From: Symbiodinium natans
Lineage: Eukaryota; Sar; Dinophyceae; Suessiales; Symbiodiniaceae
DNA length: 64,000 nucleotides
Assembly (NCBI GenBank): GCA_905221605.1
Contig: CAJNDS010000236.1
Span: 955,992 to 1,019,991, forward strand
Direction of reading: 5' to 3'
Shown: positions 12,701 through 24,800 of the stretch, in pieces
How positions within the stretch are numbered: the first letter of the stretch is position 1
Layout: every line of letters begins with the position of its first letter
Notes under the pieces: generated by a model
Databases searched by the model: none
What the model was told of the DNA's origin: nothing
What the model saw: the letters and a program-made list of their open reading frames with translations, nothing else
Made by a program: the position numbers and the translations under genes

Positions 12701-15700
12701 GGCTTCGGGATGCTTCGGGTATAGGAGGTTTAAGGGCTTGCCGTGGATCTCCCAGGACCTAAGTACCGACCAAGAGACCGGACCCCGAGCCCGGAAGCAC
12801 TGACAGCCAGCCTCTGTTGATCCAAACTCAGGTACTCATCATGCAACCTAGCCGACTCATAGCGCCACATTGGCCCGGGAGCTGAGGTAGTGCGGATATC
12901 CGTGCGCAATCTGCGTCCCAAAAAGTCGAGGGACACGAAGCTCCCCATCCCGAACGCCCCTTCAGCTCCAGACCCTCAACCCCAAACCCAAAACTGAGAA
13001 CCTCAAGGCGTTCCCTATCCCCAAAGCCCTCGAACCCTAACAGGCCCTCCAGCACCAGTCGCAGCCCTGTTAACCCTAAACCCTGAACCCTGAACCCTGA
13101 ACCCTGAACCCTGAACCCTGAGGCCCTGGCTGGAAGCTGCATTCACCTTGAAGGATGTGGCTAGGGGTTGATGGTTATTCAGGGTTGAGGTTCTCTTTAG
13201 GTTTTTAGGGCTCTAGATTCATGATCTTGGGGGATATGGCGGGGTGTTTGGCGATATGGAACTTCACTGGGGGCTGAGTGAGTGTACTGACAGGCCGCCC
13301 CCACCACCCCGGAAGAAAAGGAAACATAGAGGCGCTGGCCTTTGAGTAGGGCCTTTCTTGAGCCTCATGTAGACTGCGGGGTTTAGCTGGCGGGCCCTGA
13401 ACTCTATTACAAACCCTAAACCCTAAACCCCACAGAACCCTTAGAAGGGATGCGCCAGGGCCTCGGCAAAGGCGCCCTGAAAGCGGTGATCTGAGGGAAT
13501 CAAAGGCAACTCCCGAGCCCCGAACGATGCCGAGAAACCCTCAAAATTCGAAGCCCTCAACAACGTGTGGTTCCCCTCAATCTTAGAGATGAAGACAAAG
13601 AGGCTGCAAAGGGTTTAGGGTTTAGGGTTTCGGGTAACCCAAGAGTCTGCCAACCGTACGTAACCCAGGAATGAACAGGGGGTGCCCGTTTTGGTTTAAA
13701 GGGGCTTGTAAGGGGAACCTAAACACTAAGTTTGTGATTCAGGAAATGAGGGTTTAGGGGCTTTGGGCCTTTTTAGCCCTAACCCTGGCGGCCCACTTTG
13801 CCCACAAAACCTGCAACCCCTGTCCTGAACCCTGGAGACTTGAACCCAAATCGTAACCCCAAACGCCTTTAAAACTTAAACCCTAAACCCAAAACCCCAA
13901 ACCCCACACTGCTTGCAGCCGCAGTGGCCCACGACGCTGCTCCCCATGAGGTCTCCCAGCGCCCTCAGGGGAGCCAACTTCATTAGTTTAGGGTTTAGGG
14001 TTTAGGGTTTAGGGTTTAGGGGTATAGATTCTTGGTCGTAGTTGTCATCTTGCTGCTTCTGGCATTTCTGCTTGTCTTCTACTCACCAGTAAAGTAGGTC
14101 GCCCCCACCAGCCAAAAAAAACCACGATTGGGGGTCTTGGTGGCCCTAAACCCTAAACCCTAAACCCTAAACCCTAAACCCTAAACCCTAAACCCTAAAC
14201 CCGAAACCCTAAACCCTAAACCCGAAACCCTAACCAGGCGTTAACGTCTGAAGGCTTCGCATGGGCAGCGGGCTTTTGTTTTGGGATGCTCAGGGTTTAG
14301 GGTTTAGGGTTTAGGGTTTAGGGTTTAGGGTTTAGGGTTTAGGGTCTTCGTGCTTCTGAGGGGCTTTGGGCATTTGGGCGGGGTCTTGCGAATGCGAGGA
14401 TGAAGTCCTACCCGCCCTAAGTGTAGGGTTTAGGGTTTAGGGCTAAGGGTTTGGGGTGTAGGGTTTCGGGTGTGGGGTTTAGGGTTCAGGGTCTGGGGTT
14501 TAGGGTTTCGGGCTGTTTTGCATCCCCGAGGCTACGAAACGTCTCGATGGTGGGCTCAATGGCAGTGGACCCTGCAAGGTCCGTACCCTTCTCGCCAACA
14601 AAAATGTGTAATACAGAGGCCTGAATGATTAGAATAGGGTTTTGGTGCTTATTCTGGGATTATTATCGAGGGGCCATAAGTGAATATCATGAGCAATTAT
14701 TCCGAGCCCTACTTTCTGAGGTTTCTAGTTTCCCAAAAGGGCACCCCATGTATACACTCAGCAATCTTTTCAAGGAGTTCTAAACACGCTAACCAGTAAC
14801 TCTAAGATAAAGACTGTTTCATACCAACCGCCACTTCTGTGATCTCAATAAACCCTCAACCCTCGGTCCTGAACCTAAATTGTACACATGGGCACCGCTT
14901 GCAGCAACCAGCCCCTCTAAGCCCTGGGGATCCAGCATACCCCAATGGGTGTAGTGTTTGGGTTTTAGGTCATCTCCCATGGTCCTCTACGTGGTTCCTT
15001 ACGTGGAGGATTGTGGGGTCTTAGTAGTTTAAAGTAGGGTTGCTAAGCATTATATCCCAAATCAGGGTCCCTTGCGCCTGTTTTACAAGTCCCCCGATCC
15101 TCGCATTGAGAGTGTACGCAGGCTGTGCCAAAGTTCCCGCGGCACCCTAAACCCGAAAGCCCACGTAGCCTCTTCAAACCCGAAACCCTAAACCTTGTAA
15201 AACCCTAAACCCTAAACCCTAAACCCTAAAACCTAAACCCTAAACCCTCAACCCTCAACCCTAAACCCTAAACCCTAAACCCTAAGCCAAACCCTAAGCC
15301 CTAAGCCCTAAACCCTAAACCCTAAACCCTAAACCCTAAACCCTAAACCCTAAGCCCTTGCTTCTCCGAGCTCCCGGCACATCGAAGACTTCGATGTGAC
15401 CTGGCGCAAGGCGCAGGTGCTTCTGGGGCTTCTAAGCCTGAGCCTAAACCCTAGCCCTAAACCCTAAACCCTAAACCCTAAACCCCAAACCCTAAACCCT
15501 AAACCCTAAACCCTATGAGCCCGTCCAGAAGGGTCCAAAGTTTGCTTAGGGTTGAGGGATTGCGGTTTAGGATTTCTGGTTGTTTTTAGGGTTTCGGCTT
15601 TCGGGTTAACCTTGAACATTAAGCCCTATAAACCCTGTAAACCCTAAACCCTAAACCCCAAGACTCGATTCAGGCGCCTCCGTAGGCGCTGCCACCAGTG

Positions 15701-15814
15701 CCGTCGATCTCCCGAGACTCAATGATCACCTCAGGGGACTGAAAAACCTAATCTACAAAACGTTTGTAGGGTTTAGGGTTTAGGGTTTAGGGTTTAGGGT
15801 TTAGGGTTTAGGGT

Positions 15815-15846
<32 letters not shown>

Positions 15847-18800
15847 GGTTTAGGGTTTAGGGTTTGGGGTTTAGGGTTTAGTTTTTAGGGTTTAGGGCTT
15901 ATATACCCTGTTCAAGTTAGGGGCCCATGCATCAGAGCCCTTTAAAGGAGGTTAGGGACCATATTAAGGGCCCATGAAACTACCCTCAGAGGTTGAGGGC
16001 TCCTTAAGGCCCTAAGCCCTAAGCCTGGATGGACCCAGAGCCCACAATCCTCGTGCCACCAGTACACGCCCTGTCAAGCCCAATCCCTCAACTCCCTATA
16101 CCTTAGACCGCAAAGCCCTAAACCCTAAACCCCAATCCCCTAAACCTTAGAACCCTAACACCCTAAACCCCTCACCCCTGACACCTCAACTTTGATCTCT
16201 GTTACTTGAGCCATGGCACGGTGCGGTCCAGGCGGGTGACGATGCCTCGCAAGGAGACCTGGCAGTGAGATTCAGTTTAGGGTTTAGGGTTTAGGGTTTA
16301 GGGTTTGGGGTTTGGGGTTTAGGGTTTAGGGTTTAGGGTTTCGGGTTTAGGGTTTAGGGCTTTGCCCTACAGACTCCCGTTTGCAGTGCCTTGTTGCGGG
16401 TACCACCGAACTTGAACTTGAAAAAGGTGCCCGAATAGGAACTGCAGTCGGGCTTGGGCAGGGGGATGATACCTGCACTCTAAACCCTAAACCCAAAACC
16501 CTAAACCCTAAACACACGTTCTATGTCTTGAAGGATGAAGGACAAGCAACGCCAACGGCCCTTTCTATGGCTTCAGAGGAGAGCTTCTACAACACCCTAG
16601 ACCCCAAACCCTAAACCCTTAACCCTTAACCCCAAGCCCCAAACCCCAAACCCTAAGCCCTAAACCCCAAACTCCAAACCCCAAACCCTAAACCCCAAAC
16701 CCCAAACCCTAAACCCTAAACCCACCTTCTGGCCGCCGCCAACATCGATGTCGTCGGCGAAGCGGCGCTCCCCAAGACTGCCCGACCAGCGGAGCCTGTG
16801 GCATGGGACCAGCCCAAAGGGAATCTCAGGGTTTAGGGTTTATAGGGTATAGGGTATAGGGTTTAGGGTTTAGGGTTTAGGGTTTAGGGTTAGGGGGCTG
16901 CCAACAAGAGGGTCATCCTTTTCTCAGGAAAAACGTTCGTGAGTATTTTCCTCTAATAAGGGAAGACGCAGCATGCCCCAACAAAATGTCCCAAGGACCT
17001 ACCTAGTCATTCAGTTTATGAGCCATTAAGTATGACAGAGGGATCACATCTCCACATAGCACCTCCATTCTAGACCCTAAATCCTACACCCTGAAACTAA
17101 ACCCTAAATCCTAAACCCCCCCAAACCCTATACGCAGGCACCGGAATTATTATAATAATATTGTATTCTGCGGGCACATATAATATTAGTATTAGCCCGC
17201 ACGTATTATTATATTATTACGAAGTGAATAAAATGAGCGTAATTTTGCAAGAAACGAAAGAGCCGCGCGAAAATAAGCGAAATTATGAACGTAGTGTGTG
17301 GAGAGAATCCTAAAGGTAACAAAGAATCCTGGTAATCGAGGGAGATGTCGTAAGTTGTCTTTATGAGATTGGTTTACACGGGCTAGTTATTATTATGTAG
17401 ACGCCCGTGTGCACCCTTAATAGAATGCTCAGCCTCGGCATTGTGGATCTAGTCTGGCATTAAAAAGCTGAATGATTTGGGGGACTGGGATGGAAGATAA
17501 GATGAGTGTGCTTTGGGATGTGCTCCTTTATACTAACAGTCCTTCATCGGGATTATTATATAGTACCCCCTCGCATAATCCCTTTTAAGGACTGCTAGTC
17601 TAAGGGAGAACATCCCAGAGTATGCTCTTTGTGACGTCAGCGATCACCACTGCGCCGTGGCCTGTAGCATCCATTCTCTTCGTCGTACTCCTTGGCCGAG
17701 AAGCCGCTTATTCTGTAGAAACAGGGTTTAGGGTTCAGGGTTTAGGGCTATAGAACTGTAGAAACAGGGTTTAGGGTTCAGGGTTTAGGGTTTAGGGCTA
17801 TAGAAGGGAGGCCCTAAAATCTAATCCTCCAAACGCAAGCGTAACCTCGGAAACAGACGGGTACCCTTCTTGGCCTATAGGGGCGAAGAAGGGAACCTGA
17901 AACTAACAACAAAAGGGAATGAGGGCCTACTCTGGATGCCAGTAGCCCTAAGCCCTAAACTCTAACAAAAAGGGGAATAAGGGCCTACTCTGGGTCCTAG
18001 ACCTTGACATCTAAACCCTAAACCCTGCGTGGACACCATGCTCGGCTTGTCGCAAGCCCCGCGACTCACCCAATGCCGTGCAACATGAGAGAGATGTCCC
18101 AAAGCCCTTCTTCCTAAACCCCTGCTAATTCCTAAACCCTAAACCCTAAACCCTAAAACCTAACCCTGAACCCTCAACCCTCAACCCTAAACCCTACCCC
18201 CTCTCCCCAGCCACCCACCCACCCACCCAGCCAAAAAACAAACTGAGGACCGTGCCGGATCCTCTGTGAGAGTGCGCGACACCGTGCGGTCCCATGGGTT
18301 GTCAAACCTGGCTTGGGCCGGCCCCCTAAACCCTAAACCCTAAACCCTATAAGCCCTTTCAAGGCTTATAGGTTGGGATGTTCCCCCTTATACTAGCAGT
18401 CCTTAGTAGGGATTCCAGTACCCCCTATGATCATCCCCATTAAGGACTGTTCGTATAAGGGGGAACGTGCCAATTTATAGGGCTTCAGGTTCAGGGGTTA
18501 GGGTTTAGGGTTAGTTTTTCTTCAAAGCTGGACTCATTAGTCAAGAGGTTAGGGTTTAGGGTTTAAGGTTTAGGGTTTAGAGTTTAGGGTTTAGGGTCTG
18601 AAGTTTAGGGTTTCACGTACAGGGTCTAAGGGGTAGGGTGAAAGGTTGGTTTAGGGCTTAGGGTTTAAGGTTGGGGTTTGAAGGGTTCAGGGTTTAGGGG
18701 ATAATGCTGGGGGCTTACTTAGGGCTTGTACAGGGCTTGACGTTCGGGGCCCAGAGGTGTAGCAAATAGTAGCAAGGCATTTGGGGTTGGTTCGGGGCTC

Positions 18801-21800
18801 GAGGCGTGACAAGGAGCAACTCCGAATCTGGTTTGCTTTTGTTTTGTGTGCGGTATTGTTGCAAACGGCTACTAGAAACCCTAAACCGAAACCCTTAAAC
18901 CCGAAACCCCAAACCCTGAAGAGTGACAGGCCAACTACAAGAAGAAGGCTTGGGGGTTCAAAAGCTTAGAGTCTCGCGGCTTGGGGCTTCAGACTTGACA
19001 GCTCCTTTGGACCCCAGTCACCGGATTGAGTAAGGGGTACCCTAAACCCTAAACCCTAAACCCTAAACCCTAAACCCGAAACAACCCTATAGGTTTAGGG
19101 TTGTAATACCAAGAACTCATGACGCGCCCTCTGCGCAAGCATGGCAATAGTGCTCCGTAGGGGAGAAGCCCACGAGTGCACCAGCTGGCCAGTCGAGCGG
19201 CCTGCGAAATGGGAGTACTTGTAGGGTTTAGGGTTTAGGGTTTAGGGTTTAGGGTTTAGGGTTTAGGGTTTAGGGTGTGGGTTCAGGTTTCAGAGTTTAG
19301 ACTCCCCAATTGTAGGATTCCCTGTTGATAAAGGACCCCAATAAGGTACCCCAATTTCTGGAAACCCCCATTTGGGAGTTCCGGCTTCACCTTTTCTGGC
19401 AACTGCCAGCACCCAATGTCTGCTTGAGGCTGCCAAATACTGAACGGGGACAGGATGCTTCAATGAAGGCTAGGGGGGTGGGGACACTCCTGACACCAGG
19501 TTGGTATGAAGTAACCCTGTGAATAACTAGGCTAGCATTGTTTGGGATTGGCTCCCTTGATAACCTACAACACGAAAAAAAGGGGCAACAGGGTACCACT
19601 GTCCTCCTTGGTAGCCCAGTAACCATATTACAATAAGGGCACCCTTTTGTGGGTTGGTTATTTTATAAGGGAACCCATAACCAAAGAAAGGGTAGGTAAA
19701 GGGTACCACTGGGCTGCCGAACCTCCCATGTCCTCCCGAACCCGGCCCGGTAGTGTTCCAGACGCACGCAGTCTCGTCGTTCGCACCGATGGTCATCGCC
19801 AGGCGCAGCCTGTCGCCCGCGCCGCCCAATTCTAAAGTGGTTTAGGGTTTAGGGTTTGGGGTTTAGGGCTTAGAGGGTTTAGGGTTTAGGGTTTAGGGTG
19901 AATTTAGGGTGCCTCGTTCCGAGGGGATGATCTTTAAATTTGCTAGCGTTGCAATGCCACGACAGCGAACCCTGGAAAGCTTCTAGAACTCTAGACCGCG
20001 CACCTGAAACAACGAGCCCTAAACCCGAAGCAGCAGAACCCCCACACACTGAACCTGTCTCAAGTCAACCTGTCGAGTCTCCTACTTTGGAGTAGACCCT
20101 GGACTAAAGGTCATTACATGTTAGGTAATAAGTAGCTATAATGGGGAACCAAGAACCAAGAACAGTATTAAAGTATAGGTACTCTAAAACCCAGGGTTTA
20201 GGGTTTAGGGTTTAGGGTTTAGGGTTTAGGGCAGAGTCGCAATGTTGACCCAGCGGCCAGGTCTCGTCGATGGGTGCTCCATACGTTTGGAACTTAGCAT
20301 GCAGAGTGAGGAGCAGGATTCAGGAGTTCAGGAGAGGTTATAACTTAGTTGCTGAGTTCATAAGCCCCCCCCCCCCCCCCCAAAAAAAAAAGGTGCGCAT
20401 TTTCAGTTCAAAAGGGGATTGTAGGTTGCCAAAAAGTTTAAAAGTGTACTCATTCAGCTACTAAGTTGAGTTCAAGTTTAAGGCTGAAGGGTTGGGCCAC
20501 GTGCTGACAAAGCGAGATGCGGGGCTTCAAGTATGCAGTTCGATAGCATCGCAGTTGCTGGGGGGGGGGGGGGGGGGGGGAGTTTGCTCTGAACTGGGGA
20601 TCTAGAAGACGAAAACCCTCATCCCCCCAAACCCCCAAGTTCAGGGTTTAGGGCCCTAAACCCTAAACCCTAAACCCTAAACCCCTAAACCTAAACCGAC
20701 GCTAAACCCTGCAAGCCGGCACAGTGCTCCTTGGCTCCCGGCAATGCCCGGCACGGCAATCACCTAGGGGTTTAGGGTTTAGGGTTTAGGGTTTAGGGTT
20801 TAGGGCTTCACCTCGAGGAGGTTAGTAGTCAGTTAGTTGGTCTATGTCCCTCTCTTGGGTAGCTCAAAGAAAGGGCCGTCTAAATACAGCGGCCGAGCCC
20901 TAAACCCTAAGCGCTAGTCACTAAAACCCTAAACCCTGAACCCTGAAACCCTAAACCCTAAAACCCTAAACCCTAAACCGTAAACCCTGGAGCAATCCAT
21001 GGCCTTGCCCCAAAGGCTTTGCTCTTCCACGTACACGTAGTCCTGCCGATCGGGTTCAGGGTTTAGGGTTTTAGGGCCTAGGATTTTAGGTTTTAGGTCT
21101 TAGGGTTTTAGGGTTAGGGTCTTAGGGCTTGGGGTTTTAGGGTTTTAGGGTTTAGGGTTTTAGGGTTTAGGGTTTTAGGGTCTAGGCTTCAGGGTTCGGC
21201 GGGATTTATGGTTTGGGGCGCCCGATTTGATTCAGCTAGCGAGGGCTCAAAAAAAATCAGGGCGAGAGCTCTACGACCGACCAAGTGCCGAGCTTGAAGG
21301 GTTGTCGGATGCGGGTTTTAGGGTTTAGGGTTTAGGGTTTAGGGTTTAGGGTTTAGGGTTTGGCTAACCTGTGCAGGCCAGAAATGGCTGCTACCCCCCT
21401 CTATACCACCACCCCTAGGTTCCTCCCTTAAATGGCCTGAATTAGGGTTTAGGGTTTAGGGTTTAGGGTTTAGGGTTTAGGGTTTAGGGTTTAGGGTTAA
21501 ATAGCCTTAAGTATGGGGGGAACCTTGGGATTGTAGTATGGAGTGGGGCAGTAGGGGCACCCATGAGCCTTCAAGTGTCTTGACCAAGAATGGAACAAGC
21601 AAAGCCTTAAGCTGAACCTAGGGTTTAGGGTTTAGGGTTTAGGGTTTAGGGTTTAGGGTTTAGGGTTTAGGGTCAAAACATCGAGCTTTCGGTGTGATGA
21701 TCCATGGTAGACACCCAGCCCTCTTAAACTCTAAGCCCGAAGAGCGCATACCCCCGAAACCCTACCCGCTGCGGCCCTAAACCCTGCACCCTACGTCCTA

Positions 21801-24800
21801 AGGCCCTATACGGTCAACCCTAAGGACCCGTACCCTAAACCCTAAACCCTAAAACCCCAAATCTATAAACCGAAACCCTAAGGCCCTACACCCTAAACCC
21901 GAAAAAATCCACACCTTACATCCCCCAATCTCCATTCCCCTGCCACGTCCTCCGTGTTCAGAACGTATCCGCGAAGCACGATCTGGGCCTTCTTCCCAGT
22001 CTCGGCACCGAAAGGCTTCTGCGGAGTGCCTGGGCTGAAAGAAACCTTATATATATATATATATATATATATCATGAACACATGTATAATCTAAACGAAC
22101 ATATAAATATAATAGAATATAGCATAATTCAATAAAGCATAATATATATATATGTATATACATACATACATACCATGAGATAAGATAATTTCACATCATA
22201 ATCGTCGTGAGTATATGACTATGCTTGTGTAGTTGTCAAAATATGTGTGCTTTTGTCCGCTTCTTAGTATGTGCCTGCGATGATAGTTTCAATGAAAACG
22301 GTATAAGTATGTCATTTTGAAGCTGCATTGGGATTCCCGAGAAGTTAAAGATGACACGGAGAATAGGTTCAAGGTGTAGATGGCTTACCACTTGGCTCTA
22401 GGAAACAGCGCCTGCGAGTGAGGCATCGCTCAGTTCAAGCTTATCTTATAGGGTTCTTAAGGGGTTCATGGGGGGTAGGTGGGGAAGCTTAGGGAGCCTT
22501 CGGGAAGTGGAGTACTCGGGAGCCTCGAGTTACATACCCCCACAGAACCGCCCTCCCTTAAGAACCCTACAACCCATCGCTCGAATTTCCAAGCGCGGCG
22601 AAATTGAACCACCACAAGTGCAGAAACAGCGGGCGGCAGGGCTCAGGTAAGGGCTAAGGGCTCCTAGCTCATAAAGGCTTGAAGGCTTTGGGCTCAGGGC
22701 TTGGTCGGGCTTAGAAGGGTTTTTTGAAGGGCTGATAAGCTACTTCCTGCGTCCAAGTCCCCCTAAGCCCTGAACCTTAGAGCCAAAAAAAAAACTGAAA
22801 CCCTGAACCCTAAACCCGAAACCCTAACCCCTAAGCCCTGAACCTTAAACCCAAAAGACCTTTCAACCCTGAACCCTAAACCCCAAACCCTTCATCCTAA
22901 GACCTGAACCCTAAACCCTAAACCCTAAACCCTAAACCCTAAACCCTAAACCATGGCTTGCCACGGGGCCGATTTCCAGCACACCCCACACGAGGATGCT
23001 GTCTGTCCAAGGAGCAACGCTTCGGGCGGCTTTTGGGTTCAGGGGAGAACCAAGGTTTAGGGTTTAGGGTTTAGGGTTTAGGGTTTAGGGTTTAGGGTTT
23101 AGGGTTTAGGGTTTAGGGTTTAGGGTTTAATTAGGGTTTAGGGTTTTCTAAGGGTATTTGCATGGTCCCTTGATATGGGCCCTTAAAAGGGGACGCCATA
23201 TAAACCCCTTGCATACCCTATACAACCCAAGGGCCCATACTTCAGAACCCTTTAAAGAAGGGAATGAGGGAATTGGGGCCCTATATATACCTTTTCAGGG
23301 GATTATATGGAGTACCTCATTCCCTCATTCCACCTTAAACCCTAAAACCCTAGAGCCCCAAACCCTAAACACTCAACCCTAAACCCCCTACTAAGAACCA
23401 GCCAGAACAACTTGAGCAACAGCAAAGGCCTTGCCTGTCACGAAGAAGCGGTCCGCACCTGATGCAAGGGTTCGGACTTCGGAGCAGTCTCAGGGTTTAT
23501 AGGGTTTATAGGGTTTATAGGGTTTACAGGGTTTACAGGGTTTATAGGCTTTATAGGGTTTATAGGGCTTATAGGGTTTATAGGGTTTAGGGAGTTTCAC
23601 TTAGGGGGGGGCGCCCCCTAGAGTTACCCAAACAAAACCTAGAAACTCTTGTCTTGCTAGCCCTATTTCGGAATCTTGTAGCACAAAATGGATATTTGCT
23701 TCAAACTTGTTCACGGGTTACCCAGTAGTACAAGGGTGTAGGGCTTAGGGTCCCCCCCATGCTGGGGTCCTAAAACCTTTAAAGCCCTGAACCCCAAAAC
23801 CTTTAAAACCCTAAACCATAAACCCGAAAACCCCAAACCGCTAGACCCTATAAATAGGGATCCGAAAAGCCCCCAAGCATGGCAAAAGGGCTAGGAAGTT
23901 CTCTTGCCAACGCACACTGCATCCGTGCAGCTCTCTGCTTCTCGCTTACTTAGGGTTTGGGGTTTAGGGTTTAGGGCCCCTCCAAGGAGGTGCCCCGTAT
24001 GCTAACTACAGTTAAGGGACTCGTAAACTAAGTTAGGATCCTTATAACCCAATTTAGGGTCGTTATAACTCTACTTATGACTAAAGGGTCCATGTACCTA
24101 AAGAGGGAACACTTGGGCCTTAAAGCACATCGTATATTGGGCCTTTGGGGCCCTAGTATCCTGTGATGAAGTACATGGGCAATGGCCAACAAAGTCTTCC
24201 CAGCCAGACCCTGGGAGGATCGGAAAAGTAGATCCCTGAAGGGTTTCGAATAATGACCCCCAGCAGTAGGAAAAAGTAGGGTTTGGGGTTCAGGGTACTA
24301 TTTGGGGGTTCTACTTCTTGGGATCCTCCCAGGGGTTTAGGGTTTAGGGTTTAGGGTTAGGCGTCGTGGCAGTACGGCGCCACTGAGTATCCGGCTATCG
24401 TCGAAGGACAGCTTGCCGTAGATGGTGAGGTTCTTGACGCGCACATCCGGCCTATACTGAACTTGGAACTATATCAAAAACTTATAGTTTTTGCTGTTTC
24501 TTAGGAACTACAGTTCTTGGGAATTATTACAGTACCCAAATACAGATAAGAAGTATTTCCAAGTGCCCCGAAGCGGCAGGTCCATAAGGATCCAGTCCTC
24601 CTTCTTGATTTCGATGATCTCGGCAGTGGCATCACCTCGGTGTGCCAAGGCAACAGCTGTAGATCTTGGAACGAGAACCTCTGGGTCTGCATAGGGTTTC
24701 GGGCCGCGCAGCGGGGAAACAAGGCGCGCTTGCGGAAGACGTGCCCAAACAATTAGTGAAGCAACATCGCACCCGGCTTTCTCTGCGTCAGGTTTCGGAG

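Noticed and set aside
12730-12948. 72-codon minus frame MGSFVSLDFLGRRLRTD...
   Set aside because: The better-supported exon 86 uses another frame of the same DNA, with good splice borders and phase on both sides.
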